Origin: Salvator merianae
Taxonomy: Eukaryota > Chordata > Lepidosauria > Squamata > Teiidae
Assembly: GCA_003586115.2 (NCBI GenBank)
Contig: QVOM02000034.1
Location: 107,335,510-107,399,509, forward strand
DNA length: 64,000 bases
Reading direction: 5' to 3'
Part shown: piece by piece, positions 12,171 through 23,925 of the stretch
Layout: the number at the start of each line of letters is the position of its first letter
How positions within the stretch are numbered: position 1 is the first letter of the stretch
Made by a program: the position numbers and the translations under genes
Notes under the pieces: generated by a model
What the model was told of the DNA's origin: nothing
The model's input: the letters and a program-made list of their open reading frames with translations, nothing else
Database searches by the model: none

Positions 12171-12189
12171 TATGACTTTTCAAGTGAAC

Positions 12190-13380
12190 TACCTTTTTTA
12201 TTGTTATTAAATTTATTTTAAAATATATAAAACATAGATTTAACCTAATGCGTTACATTCATACATTATTTGCATGTTGCCTTCTTCCTTCTTCATAAGT
12301 TTCATCTAAATTTCATGTTTCTTGCCCCTCCTGGTTTCTCAGTTCTTTTCTTCTTGCAATCTGCCTTCTTTCCTCTTCCGTCTTCAAATCCAGCAACAAC
12401 AAGTTTGTTCTCTAATTCTTGTAGAAAGTCAACGAAGGGTTTCCAGTTTATAGCAAACTTATCAACTGCTTGGTTCTCAGTAAGTTAGTCAATTTGTCCA
12501 TTTCAGCAAGATCCATCATTTTAACCCATAGATATTTTATCTCCTTTCCGTTTTTGTGCATAAACAATTCTAACCATGGTCACCATATTTTGAATTGAGA
12601 CATTAGCATTATCCAAATTATCTTCTATTATATCTAATAAATAAAATTATGGTTTAAAAGGAATGTTAATATTTAAGATCATCTGCATAACCTTGAATAT
12701 TTGCATCCAATTTCTTTTTTGCTTTTGAACAAGTCCACCACATACGGTAGAAAGTACCTTCTTGCATTTTACATTTCCAACACTTGCTTGACAAACGTTG
12801 ATACATTTTTGATATTTTATAAAGTGTTCAGTACCATCTAAACATCATCTTACATATATTCTCTTTTAAAGCATTACATACAGTAAATTTCAAATCTTTA
12901 ATCCAAAGTTTTTTCCCATTGTTCCATCTGTATATTATAATTGAAATTCTTGGCCCATGTTGATCATACATTCCTTAACTTGTTCTTGTTCCAATTCTGT
13001 CTTCAAAAGTAATTTATACATCACACCTATAATGTCTTTGTCTTCCTTCTCGAGATTTTTTCTCATTTCTGTTTTTCTATTTCAGAATTCATCCTTCTTT
13101 TATCTTCTCTAAACAGATACAAAAACCGGGCATACATAGACCATTGTACCTCCACACATTCCTTTTTAATTGATCTTTTGGTTTTAAAACAAATTTGTTT
13201 GTTACATCATTTCTAGTCAATAATTCTTCATATTTAATCCATTTGTCTCTTCTCCCAAATTCTTTAAATAAGTCTTCATGAGGTGAGACGCACAATGGTA
13301 TTTTTGTATATAATCTACTTTTATATTTATTCCAAACTTTCCATAAAGCATTTCTTACATAATGATTTTTAAAGGTAGCA
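12190..13380 (-). mobile_element. L1 LINE ORF2 3' part, antisense, dead
   Basis: The minus strand encodes broken fragments of the L1 ORF2 C-terminal region. The frame at 13295-13089 (with EDLFKEFGRRDKWIKYEELL) and the segment near 12720-12800 (the cysteine/His CWKC..TFYxxWWTC block) match a second, better-preserved L1 at 59477-61185 colinearly. The 3' end is at the low-coordinate side. It is 5'-truncated with many stops. Confidence 0.85.
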
Positions 13381-14270
13381 TTTCATCCCTGTCCTTCAGA
13401 ACCCTCAGAGATCTCCCGTGTCTTCTCTGAAGCTGACACGTGCTTTGGGGCTGGAACGAGGACTGATGGTGATGGCCGTGTTCCATGCCAAGACCAATCT
13501 GTCCCAGGTTGCCTATACCAGTATGGGGGTGGCCCACCATGTATCGGGATAATCAAACTGTGGAAATAATCAAACAAGATATATGGAGTCAGCTCCATCT
13601 GCAAAAGTGGATCCAATGTCAAGCATAGATAATGGAAGATGAACCTAATTCACACCATGTAAACAGAATGGGAATGGATCTATCAGCCTGTTTGTGATCT
13701 GTGAGCTATGAGATGTTAACCATGGAACTGCATTAAGAGAAGGATGCTCCTATTTGTCAGGTTTTGAGAGCAGTGCATAGTGCCAATTGAGTAATAATAG
13801 GTAAAAAGTGTGACCCAATAAATCTTAGCTGCTCATGACTTTACAAATCCATGCAATGGGGTTTTTGACAACCATACAGAAGCCTTTGTCTAGAATATTT
13901 TTTTTCTATTTCCTATTCCAACATGCAATGCCTTCTATTTGCAGGTGCTTTCCCATCAGAGTTTTAACCAGAATCAGTTCTGCTTACCTTCTGAGATAAT
14001 GTGAGATTTGCATGGGGCAGCCAAAAGGCTGAGATGTTAAAGTATACTATCTCCATAATTACCAGCCTCCTTTTTCTGATTCTCTCTTCACTTTCTGTGT
14101 TTCCTTTCAGACTGATCCCTTCTGATCCCACCAACCCAGGACAAATTACTGTTTCTCTTTTGAATTAAAAAATTCAAATGAGAGCAGTAATTGCTTGTTT
14201 TCCAACCATCAATCCAAACAAAGGCCTTGAATGTTTAGACAGGGCTACTGCTCAGATTTATCTCTTGGAT
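13381..14270. other. Intronic DNA, nothing recognised
   Basis: 13385-13560 is GC-richer than its surroundings and gives a 79-residue antisense frame, but I recognise neither protein nor repeat there. It may be the 5' flank or an inversion of the adjacent L1. Confidence 0.4.
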
Positions 14271-14292
14271 AAAAAAAAAAAAAAAAAAAAAA
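14271..14292. repeat. Poly(A) run
   Basis: Twenty-two consecutive A. No recognisable retroposed body precedes it. Confidence 0.95.
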
Positions 14293-15149
14293 GAATTTGC
14301 TAAAAGCCCCTAAGTCAGGAGCAAGTATTGCATATTGTTTAAATATACAGTATCGAACAACTCTGCTGCTGCTGCTTCAAAATTAGAAAAGAAAGAATGC
14401 AAAGTATTATTTACATTCATTGTCCATGTTTACTGTAAATAAGTTGATCGGCTTAATTTCATACATCAAAAGCATTCTTAGGGAAAGCACACACAAATCT
14501 ATGTGGAATAAATTCTAAAATGAAAGTGCAGATTCTATACTTACTTTATCTTGATGAATTAGCCTGCAGCAAAGTGGAAAACTTGAGATAACTTCAGCAA
14601 ATCTAGTGAATTTATGCTTCTGTGTATCTCTTCTTCTGGCTACCTCTTTCCCCCTTTGCACCATTACCAGTTTCATTTCAAATGTGACAGTTTTCAGTGA
14701 AGCTGTAAAAATGACAACCAGTGGCTTTAAGCTATTGATTTCTTAAAAAAATAAATAAATAAAGCTATATTTTAAGTAGATTTTCTCAATGACGTATGAC
14801 AGAGATAACAGTTCACAGGTAATCTTAAAGTGAAATAGTTATTTGCTTTAAAGAAATTTGATTTATTTGTGTTCCTTCTAATATTGGTTTGATTGCTGGA
14901 AGTTTTTCCCCCATCATTAGCAAAACTTCTGCTGTTTGAAATTGTCAAGGTTAATGTTTATAGTAATTTGTTGTGGATTACAGAAAGTTCAAGTAACAAG
15001 CCTACATAATTAAATCATGCATTTAATAAAGTTGGAGCGTTTTGAATTAATGGGCATCAAGCACAAAAATATTTTGCCATCCTAATAAGTAGAGACATAA
15101 TCTTAAATATTTTAAATTATCTACCAAGGAATGGGAGAGCCAGCCTTCG
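14293..15149. other. Intronic DNA, nothing recognised
   Basis: AT-rich sequence without supported features. Confidence 0.45.
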
Positions 15150-15197
15150 TTCCTTCCTTCCTTCCTTCCTTCCTTCCTTCCTTCCTTCCTTCCTTCC
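15150..15197. repeat. (TTCC)n microsatellite
   Basis: Twelve near-perfect TTCC units. Confidence 0.97.
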
Positions 15198-16230
15198 ATC
15201 CATTTCTGTCCCACCCTACCTTTTGAGGGTGTATAGAGGGATGTTGTGATACTCAGCGACTCTGTGTTCTGAGATTCAGAATTACCAATGAGGCACTTTT
15301 GGTACCTCAACTGTTTGAGCAGTGGAGGCATGTAAAAGGGACTTCTTGGTGCCATAAGCTGTTAAAGAACTGCTCCATTCGGTGACTGGTGAAGACGTCT
15401 TTTAACTGATGTTTGCACTCTTCCAGGTTGATGATATAGAACTGGGCTTTATATTTTTTAAAAATTTTGCTAAATCTTTCTAATTTTTAGGTGTTTTTTT
15501 TTAAAAAAAGACTCTTTAATGATCTGATGTTTTGAATTAAGTGTTGATGTTTAGTTGTCGTAATACAACACAACACCATTGGTGTATAGAAACAAGAAGA
15601 CCTTGTAAGACAATTTTGAGGGTTTGCTCCAGGTTTGAATCTTCCTGGTTGTTTCTTTCACCCAGGCACTCATGGGAAGCTCAAGGCAGTAGATGAATTC
15701 CTCAGACATCATGTTTGGACCCCCTTCTTTGAGACATGGCAACTTTGATGCTAAGCTAGGTTTTCTCTATACACTATTCAAATTTCAGTCTTTTTTTTTT
15801 TTAATAAATACAATGTAGTACCAGGTACGTGCTTTCATCTCTTCATTGAAATAAGTCATTGAAGACTAAAGCTTTGGGTTTGCTTAAAGTCTGTTTCCTT
15901 TAAATGCATTACATTTGGATAAGTTTAAATTCCTCAGAACACAGACCCCTCCTTTGCTTATTGTTCAGGAACATTGATTGTGTTATATCTAAAATCCACG
16001 TAAGCAAGAAGAAGAAAAGCAGCACCTTGAATCACTTGTGCTTTCTGTGTCGCTGTATGCTTATATCACCAAAGGTCAGTGCCAGATACCCTTCAAGAAG
16101 CTTAAATGGATTTTGCCTTGTCTTGGCTTTGAGGGAACGGCTCATATTGAATAAAACAGAAATCTGTGAGATACTTCAGGGTGATATGTAACACAGCAGA
16201 GATTTTTAGAATAATTGGAAATTGTTGATT
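15198..16230. other. Intronic DNA, nothing recognised
   Basis: Several frames of 60-100 residues occur by chance. No domain, repeat or splice-bounded exon recognised. Confidence 0.45.
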
Positions 16231-16235
16231 TAAAA

Positions 16236-16274
<39 letters not shown>

Positions 16275-16275
16275 A
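16231..16275. repeat. (AAAT)n microsatellite
   Basis: About eleven AAAT units. Confidence 0.96.
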
Positions 16276-17032
16276 GCACACACACTTATGTTGTACTGTT
16301 TTGGAGCCAGAATAGTAGATTAAGGAGAGCAAGTCATCGTAAACCTTCTTGCTTTAGCAAGCAGCTTTCTATTTGAACAGGAAACATTATGAGAAAAATC
16401 ACAGTGTTGGCTGTACAGCTTATGTGCAGGTAGTTTACGATTCTCAGCATGCATCTACTTGAGGAAAGGAACTACTTAAGAAGAAATTGCATTGCCACAC
16501 AAGGGGGCTTGCAATCACTTCATGACTAAAATGTACATGACAGTTAATTGGAGTTTGGAATGTGGGGTGCATAGAGATGTAAAGAAATGTCACACTGCTA
16601 GTGTAATAAACCAATCATCTCTCCTACAACCAGGTACTTTGTGTGTAGTAGTTTGAGCTGGAGATTCTCCTACTTCTATGGTTTGTTTTTCAAGTCAGTG
16701 CACACTTTTTTCTTCTGGGCTATATCATAGGATTTTATTTTGAGATAAACTTCAACTAAGATTGAAATAAAGGCAGCTAAGCACATGCATGTGAAGGGAG
16801 CACTATAACAAGATCAGGAAATAATAATAATAGTAATGATAATGATGATAATAGTGTTAATGAAAAAAGAAACAGAAGGCTATTATGTGAAACTCAAGAG
16901 CAGACTCTGCAAATGAACATCATGAAAGAAAAGATTGAAAAGATCACAAAGGACATGGGAAAAGATGAAATGGTAGACTACCAAATTAGCTCATGCACTG
17001 AGATTGCACTAACTGAATATAAGGGTACAATC
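16276..17032. other. Intronic DNA, nothing recognised
   Basis: Contains a loose (ATA/ATG)n stretch at about 16824-16862. Nothing else identified. Confidence 0.45.
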
Positions 17033-17417
17033 AGACATGCTTAAAGAGGCACCTTCTGGGAAAATTTGAGTCTGTAATGACTGACATTTCCCCCCTGCAT
17101 TTGCCTTACTCCATCTTGAAGTCTCAGAAAGGTCACCTTTTAACGTTTGTGATTTCATAGCTCTGAAGGCATCTCTTTAATCTGGGTTGGGCAGGAAACT
17201 ACATAAGCAAAAAGGCATGGGGGTTCTTCCAAGTGGCCAATCAGTGGGTAACACCCATAGTGAGGCATTGCTTGATTTGGATGCAAATATAGACTGCAGT
17301 GTGGCAAAATAAGGTAGGTTCTCAGCCATACATTTGTATGACAGCTTTTTTGTACAACTGGGGACGGGATGTTTTTCTTAAAGATATGACTGGAAAAAAC
17401 ACTGTCTGATCACATCC
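17033..17417. mobile_element. Short TIR transposon with TAA target duplication, PIF/Harbinger-like
   Basis: Left end GGGTACAATCAGACATG and right end (reverse-complemented) GGATGTGATCAGACAGTG are inverted repeats. They are flanked by TAA (17030-17032) and TAA (17418-17420), the classical TWA target of PIF/Harbinger. No transposase frame is present, so it is non-autonomous. Its termini differ from families A and B. Confidence 0.72.
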
Positions 17418-17952
17418 TAAGCAATATCTTGATAAATTTGCTGCAGTGTTACTATAGAATTTGTGTAAAAATTATGACAACTTGAGGAAAACTAGTATTG
17501 GAAATATAAGGGGGAAAATGTTGAAAATGGGAAGGCTAGAATATTATGGGTTTTTAAAATTCAAACATGCCAATAAGATGCCTGAGAAGATGAAAGCTAC
17601 AATAATAAATATAGCAATCTTGGAAGACAGTAAAAGTGCAGAGAAAGAACTGAAGAAAATCACAAAAAATGAGATCTACAAGGTGAACTCCACTTACCTC
17701 TGGGTGGAGTTCCAGTACTGGAACAGTAGTTTCAGTAGTTATTGGCATGTTTGGTGCATTACTAATGGAACCCAAGAAATATTTTCAAGGCATCAGAATA
17801 GATCAAAATCAACATTACTTGGAACTAACAAGATTATTTGAAGACATCTAAATCTTTGGTTAGAACTCAAATTAATAATGCACCCCAAGCTCAGTCATTA
17901 TTGCACAACCAACTCTTAATACCTCTTTTCCATGTAAATCCAAGGGAATGTT
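17418..17952. other. Intronic DNA with an unsupported 126-residue frame
   Basis: An uninterrupted plus frame at 17461-17841 begins with ATG and is Lys-rich. It has no recognisable domain, lies in AT-rich DNA and has no promoter or splice context, so I do not call it a gene. Confidence 0.4.
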
Positions 17953-17994
17953 AAAAGAAAAGAAAAGAAAAGAAAAGAAAAGAAAAGAAAAGAA
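17953..17994. repeat. (AAAAG)n microsatellite
   Basis: About eight AAAAG units. Confidence 0.96.
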
Positions 17995-18650
17995 ACAAAG
18001 CTAAAAATAATACACAGATTTTAAAAAAATCATAAACATTGAGAAATTGATGCCCTAAAAATAAAAAGAAGTCATAAAAAGAAAAACAGGAAGTGGCCCG
18101 ACAATAAAACAAATCAAGCAACTAATCAAGCAACCCATAAATACCCTTTTCTATTTTTATCCAGTACCTAAAAGATGTTAAGTCAGGTGTAAGGTAAAGC
18201 TATTTCCACAGTCACTTTGCCTGGAGTGATCTAGCTATCTTGGTCCACTCTGTTCCAGGATATGATATGGAACACGGAATGCTGTTTGTCATGGTCCAAC
18301 CCTGGCAGCAATTTGAACACGCCTAACATTATCTACATCTCAGGCAGCATCTCAGGCATACCTGCCAGTGATTGCCCCAGGACCCTGTAACTCCTATGTT
18401 GAATCCAGTAGAAAAAGACAGGGCTGAACAAAACAGTCTTTGAGTGCACTGTGCCTGGGATAATGACCTTTGGAGAATGTGCTTAGTCTTCAAAGATCCT
18501 TGATCCAAACCAGTGCAGAAGCACTGATAACTGGAGTGGCACAGACTGTGGGATGGTTGTACACCTCTTCAATTAGACCTACTGGTAAGGCAGAAGAGGA
18601 ACACCTTGGGACAATTCTGTGCTGGAATAGTGCTAATCCAAGGCAGACTA
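17995..18650. other. Intronic DNA, nothing recognised
   Basis: The part from about 18200 is less AT-rich and may be an old repeat, but I cannot name it. Confidence 0.4.
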
Positions 18651-19092
18651 AGGACTTTTTTGCATATTCCATTGTGGAACAGTCCCTGCAGTGTGGTGGC
18701 TGTCCACACTGCAAGGGCTGGAACATCCTGGAAATGGGCTTCAGCACTCGCAGTGCAAATGCTGGCCACCCCACCATGACCTTGGCTGGGGAAACATCCA
18801 GCCACTATCATGGTGATTGGGAATTCAGCACACAACTGCACAGCCACAGCCACACTGCTCAGTGTTCGCCCTCAGAAGTAGGTATGAACACTGCATACCA
18901 GGAGCACTTCAGCTGCTGCCGGTACAGTTGTGGAGCACAATTTTGTGCTCCAGGGCTACTAGTGATCAGAAGCATCTGTACCCACTCCCAGTTGCTTGGA
19001 CTTCTTTGAAATTCAAATACACTTCACTAGTGAGCGTGGATGCGTACTAAGGAGCTGCTTGATCTAATCTACTGATGAAGTGTGGAAAGGCC
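18651..19092 (-). mobile_element. Non-autonomous DNA transposon, family A
   Basis: Left terminus AGGACTTTTTTGCAT and right terminus GAAGTGTGGAAAGGCC, with CTA on both sides (18648-18650 and 19093-19095) as a 3-bp duplication. The interior shares GGCTTCAGCACTCGCAGTGC and the CCAGGAGCA..CAGCTGCTG segment with other family A copies. Copy orientation is inverted relative to 22715. The 179-, 95- and 94-residue frames inside are overlapping chance frames. Confidence 0.72.
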
Positions 19093-19958
19093 CTATGCTT
19101 CTTTGGGATGACAGTTCCACAAATAGGGAGCAAGCACAGATAAGACTCTGTCTTTTGTTGTCACTTCTCTAGTTTTAGAGAACAGAGGAATTGAAGAGAC
19201 ACTATAGAGCCAAGCTATGCAGCGCTTTGGCAATTGAGAACATACCTTGAACATATTCGAGGAACACAGAAAATCATTGCATTCATGGAAATGTAGGTGC
19301 TATAAAATCATGCTTCGAAGTTCTAGTTGAAATCCTTGCTGCTGTATTCTGTTTCAGTTCCAGATTCTCAATTTCTTTCAATGACAGCTATGTGTGGCAC
19401 AAATAATAATAATCCAAACAAGAAGTTTGTTATATATTGAGCAAGTTGCATATATTGGAGCCTTGGGATCTGGACTGTTCTATGCCAGAGACTATTTGTA
19501 TCAATGGAACTTGTACTCAAGTCTGAATTCCATTCCAGGCAATAGAAATAGAACTCATGCCATCATCACACACACACTGTTTTCCTAGGATCACTGACTC
19601 AGAATCTCCAGTCCTGCCCATTTTCCTAAAGGTTGTTTTTGCCCCACAATTTTAATCCTGTTTACTTGTTTTAGGAAGGTGACACTTAAACCATTAAGGA
19701 TTCAAGCCTTGGGTGAGATTAGCTGCAAGAGTATATGATAATGAGGATGTCTAAATTGAATACTTAATTGGATTAGTGACCCTGAATGTTGCTCAGTTTG
19801 CTTGCTTACCTCTTTTTCCCACCTGAACAGCATGGTTTTCCATCCTTTCCAAGAGTGGGATTTGGGGTATAAAACCAGATGTCCCCCTCAACTCATGGTC
19901 TTTGCCTCAAAGTCCATCACCTCCTTCTGTCACTACAAGAACTGAACTCTAGTCTTTT
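19093..19958. other. Intronic DNA with a TATA-like motif
   Basis: No named repeat. A G-rich TATA motif, GGGGTATAAAACC, covers 19864-19876 (TATAAAA at 19868-19874), about 85 bp before the CpG-rich block. It could be coincidental. Confidence 0.4.
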
Positions 19959-20615
19959 GGGGCATTTTCGCACTTACGTGGCTATACCAGAACAGTCAGT
20001 AGGATTCGGTCCGGTATGGTTCGAGTGCGCCCGTTGCCATCCGCACTCTCTGTGCTGTACTAGAACACGTCCTGCACTAGCCGTTTGTCAGTGTGAACGG
20101 GAGGGAAACGTCATAGTTCGGTTGGGGACGGGAGCAGGCGGAAGTCCCACCCAGCCTAGCACGCCATTGGTGCTCCCGTGCATCATTCCGTCGCCCCTTC
20201 TGCTTGGGGTGGTGGTGGTCCAGGGAGGGGGTTTTCGGAAACAGCGTTCTGTTCGCGAACACAGAGCTGCTTTCCGATCAGTAACTGCCTCTGATTCCGG
20301 AGAGAAACCGGTCCACCCCCGCAATGCGTACCGCCTCCATTTGCAAACAGCGGTCTGCAACACGGGTGTGTTTCCGGACTGTGCTGGCGCGCATGCGCAC
20401 CCAAGCAGTTTCCGCCCCCTCGCTGTTTCCGACCAGGAAGTGATGCAAACGCACTTCACCGGAACCGAGCCCGATCTCACGGTGGGAATGAAGACTACAA
20501 ACTTCTTGACCAACGGTAGTTGGATTCTGGTAAGCGTCGGGTGGGGGTAGGGAAGTTTCGGGTGAGCTCGGGCTGGACGGAAGTGCAGATCCTGCATTCT
20601 AGTGTGCGACCCGAA
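19959..20615 (+). promoter_or_regulatory. CpG-rich block: candidate CpG-island promoter or young TIR element
   Basis: By eye this 657-bp block holds about 45-50 CpG dinucleotides and is well over half G+C, while flanking kilobases are AT-rich and nearly CpG-free. Promoter-type motifs are present: an NRF1 palindrome GCGCATGCGC (20389-20398), ETS-like ACCAGGAAGTGA (20432-20443) and ACCGGAAC (20458-20465), an inverted CCAAT box (ATTGG, 20166-20170), a CRE half-site ACGTCA (20108-20113), and a splice-donor-like CTG|GTAAGC at 20530 followed by G-rich sequence. Against this, the left edge reads GGGGCATTTTCGCACTTACG. That resembles the termini of families A/B and of the element at 57828, so the block may be a recent, not yet CpG-decayed transposon. 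A matching right terminus was not found. A TIR element that carries a promoter would reconcile both readings. Confidence 0.5.
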
Positions 20616-21764
20616 CCTAATCTTTTCCTAAGTACAAACAGACCCTTGGCTTTCTCTGGGTCCACTACTATGATCTTTGGGTTATCTCTGGTTCCACCAG
20701 AGTCCATATCCTCTGCTTCTGTGGAGTCCACTGCTGTGTCTGCCCTGCGTCACTACTTCCTTCCTGCCTCAAGAACTGATTTTTCCCCAAACTTCATGTG
20801 CTGTGTGCTTGGGTTTTAGACAGTTACAGGCTAGCTACCTTGCTCAAACCACTCTAAAGGCAAGGTTCAAACTCACTTTCCCTGCTCACAAGCTTGCTGT
20901 GATGCCTCAGTTATCATTGCCTCTTCAGGCAAGGGCTAAACACAGGTTGAACGTATAATTGAACTTACTTGATGTCTTGTGAGGCTGAGTCCTCAAGAGC
21001 AAGTAAGATCTAACATACTAATTTCCAGGACCCTCTATCTCACTTTGCCAATACTGACAGATGAGAAATTGGTCAGAGTGTGTGTGCTTATGCCCACCCT
21101 TTCAGTCCATCTCTCTAAGTATTGTAACTTTCCTGCTAGCTTCTGTGCTTGTGTTTTAGTGTTTGTATTTATTACCAAGAAAAGTATGTTTCTCCTGCTT
21201 TCCAAGTCAGTAGCTTCTCCCTGTTTTCTGCTTCTTTCCAATATATATGTAGCATCATTCCTCTTCTCTTCTGCTCTAATAGTTTAGGTAAAGAAACTTT
21301 TCCTCAAATGAAAAAGAGGGATTGCGACTTGGTGTGGTCTCCAATTCATTTTGGGGGCACAGTTGATAGTTTGTGGGGAGCAACAATTGATGGAATTCAA
21401 ACAAGGGTATCATGGGAAAAGAGTTCATTGAATTGAGGGACTCCAACTAGCAGCCCCTCCCCCAGATGTAAAAACATTTGGAACTGAACCTTATCTTTCC
21501 AGCTTATCTGATGCAGCTCCAGAGAAACACACCCACGTGCTTCAGAAGCAAAGTGCAGACTAACACAGACTATAATCACAAGGAATCAAACTGACAAGTC
21601 AGAAATTACAATCCCACCCATAAACTAATTCACAATCCTTTGCAGACAATGTACAATTACATTAAAATTTCAATATCCCATGACATAGACATGAGAATTC
21701 AGTGTCTCTCGCTTTTAAGATTAGCAGGAGGGGTTGTATGGATTTAGATGTAGTACCTAGTAAA
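20616..21764 (-). other. Unassigned intronic DNA with an unexplained antisense frame
   Basis: A minus-strand frame at 20731-20495 starts ATG with an acidic N-terminus (MDSTEAEDMDSGG) and runs into the CpG-rich block, where composition changes. Codon choice in its first 35 residues looks less random than neighbouring frames, but I recognise no family. The rest of the stretch has no named repeat. It could be the 5' part of an LTR or DNA transposon. Confidence 0.3.
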
Positions 21765-21975
21765 TTGACATCTAGCTACACTAATGAATTTGATGAGGAC
21801 AAACAAACTGAAACTCAGTCCAGATAAGACTGAGATACTGACAGTGGGTGGACCAGTTACCCAAGGATTTGTTATATGGACCGGGTTCATATTTCCCTTG
21901 AAACAGATAAACTGGTGATACTGCTGGAATATCAGGTTATTTTGGTTGCATGGAGAACCTCCAACTATCTGTAGA
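21765..21975 (+). mobile_element. L2-like LINE reverse-transcriptase fragment
   Basis: The plus strand encodes MRTNKLKLSPDKTEILTVGG, the conserved stretch following the RT active site in L2-clade elements, then decayed frames. It is short, truncated on both sides and inactive. Confidence 0.8.
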
Positions 21976-22714
21976 TGGAGTGCTTCCTTGATAATGAGAC
22001 CTTAGCATTAGTAATTTATGTACAAGTAACTTGTTATGGGAGCTGCTTTTTATACAGTACACATGTTTAGCACCATTCTATCTATGTACATGCAGAATCT
22101 TCAGACTTCTCATAGGGCTTAACTGATAACTGATTGGAGCCAATTCTAAGGGAGGGTAAAACCTAGCTGATCTTAATGCAAAAAAATATTTTCTGAAATT
22201 AAAAGGCCCACAAAGAATTTATTTGTTACAAGACAAGTAACAAGATTAAAAGCAAGAGGCAAGAGAAATACTTTCAATGTTGGTGGATTAGTCAAATGGT
22301 AACTTTTAGTGAATAAACGCTTGATAACATGTAACTAATGGCAAGACACTTGGCTTGTAGTGAGAGAAGGAATAACTGTGACAGGGACAGTTATGCAATA
22401 TTTTCCTGTTATCCAGGGACAGAAAGTTACCTTGGCCCTACCCAGAAATATAGCAAAAGATTTTGCTGCATAACAGGTTTAAAGTCAAATAGCAATGGAA
22501 GGGAGAGAGATTCAGCAAGTGTGCTGTGTGGGAATTTTCTTGGCCAATCAGAATTTGGTTCTTAAGTGCAGGAGGGCCTATATTGTTGTATCTTTCAGTG
22601 TGGCTATTATTTAGACAGCACCTGTCATTCAATACAAGGTAGGTTCTTGGAAGGACTGTATGTTTTTGCAGAATTGTAGAGTCTTTTTTGTGCAGACCTT
22701 ACCATGCTTACTTT
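21976..22714. other. Intronic DNA, nothing recognised
   Basis: No feature supported. Confidence 0.45.
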
Positions 22715-23208
22715 GGTCCTTTTTGCACTTGCTGCCTAGTGAGCATGCAGATGCTCACTAGGCAAGCACATTTGCACCTTATGGCAGTCCTCATGATTGG
22801 GAGCAGTCTCCAGGTGTTCTCAATCACTCCTAGCTGTGGACCACTAGATCGTGTTCCACAACTTGACAAGAAGCAGTAAAAGTGTGGTAAAAGTGTGTTC
22901 ACACCCACTTCCAGGTGCAAATGCATGGCTGTTTGGCTGTGTCTGCAAAATTGTGCAAGTGCACCTGTGCGTGCCTGCATGATCTGTGGTGTTGCTGATC
23001 ACCATGGCAGCAGCCGGCCACTTCCCAGCCACTGTCATGGCAAGGATCAGGACCAGGACACCAGCAATCACAGTGCAAATGCTGGTGGTATCCTGCTGGT
23101 GTTCTGTTCTAGGGTTCCACAGTGCAGACGGTGTCCGTGTTACAGGGTCCATTCCACCTTAGAACTGGATAGTTATCCTGTTCTAAGGTGACAAGTGCAA
23201 AAAGGTCC
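22715..23208 (+). mobile_element. Best-preserved family A element, TTT target duplication, hairpins at both ends
   Basis: Termini GGTCCTTTTTGCACTTG and, reverse-complemented from the right, GGACCTTTTTGCACTTG differ at one base in 17. TTT flanks both sides (22712-22714 and 23209-23211). Just inside the left end is a perfect 14-bp-stem hairpin (22733-22764) with a GCAG loop. Just inside the right end is a 17-bp-stem hairpin with one mismatch and a 2-nt loop (23155-23190). No transposase is encoded. The 3-bp duplication and GGG-type termini favour PIF/Harbinger. The overlapping frames of 75-102 residues are not genes. Confidence 0.85.
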
Positions 23209-23925
23209 TTTGATTCTTGTAAGATAGTACATACTAAAGTTATACAGACAGGAATTGTACCATTCATGAAATAGTGGAATGTGTATTAGAGGCGTTACTC
23301 TTCTTTTAATGTGAAATATTAGATATTTCACGTTAAAGAAATATACTTTTCTTTATTTACTGTTTCTCTGCTTTCCTTTTCGTACTTCTATCTAAAAATA
23401 CCGAATCCATTTTCCAGTATCTGTTTTTATGATTTAAACTCTTAAACCTCTGTGTATTTATAAGGAAACTGCAGGCAGCAGGAAGTAACCAGCCAGTTAA
23501 TGAACAAGTCTGTTTTAACTCTGCCTTGTATGTTATGACCAGTGCTTAAGGGAAAACATTTGGCTTTTTCATAGATTTTCAAGTAGATAAGGTCTCAAGC
23601 TATGATCAAAATCTATAATAAAGGTCCCAGCAAAGGCAAGTATTGACCTGAAATGGTTTGAATCTCACACATGCTGAGGAAGTGCTGGATTAGCATCAAT
23701 GATTGAATTAGGTGAAATTGACCGTTCCATGGTTTATTTCCTGCACAATTTTGTCAATTATCAGACCATATCCATATTATATTTCTCTTCCCCCCCCTCC
23801 CTCAGCTTTAAATGCTAGCAAACAGTATTCAGCAGTTTGGTAACAGGGAGAAACATTTTGCTTGTTTGTCTGACTAGAATCCTGAACTACATTTCTTAGA
23901 TATATGTCTTATTTCTGCAATCTAA
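23209..23925. other. Intronic DNA, nothing recognised
   Basis: Contains an ATTAGATATTTCACG-type short inverted stretch near 23320. Otherwise plain AT-rich intron. Confidence 0.4.

Noticed and set aside
17461..17841. 126-residue plus frame
   Set aside because: Lys/Asn-rich, no recognisable family, no promoter or splice signals. Expected by chance in 64 kb.
18470..19009. 179-residue plus frame
   Set aside because: Lies largely inside a family A DNA transposon and overlaps antisense frames.
19879..20550. Longest plus frame (223 residues) starting after a TATA-like motif
   Set aside because: It spans plain intron and the CpG-rich block, overlaps long frames on the other strand, and has no domain. 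GC-rich DNA gives few stops by chance.
19959..21098. A full TIR transposon ending at ..GCTTATGCCCACCC
   Set aside because: The right end shares only GGGCAT and GCAC with the left terminus, too little to call an inverted repeat.
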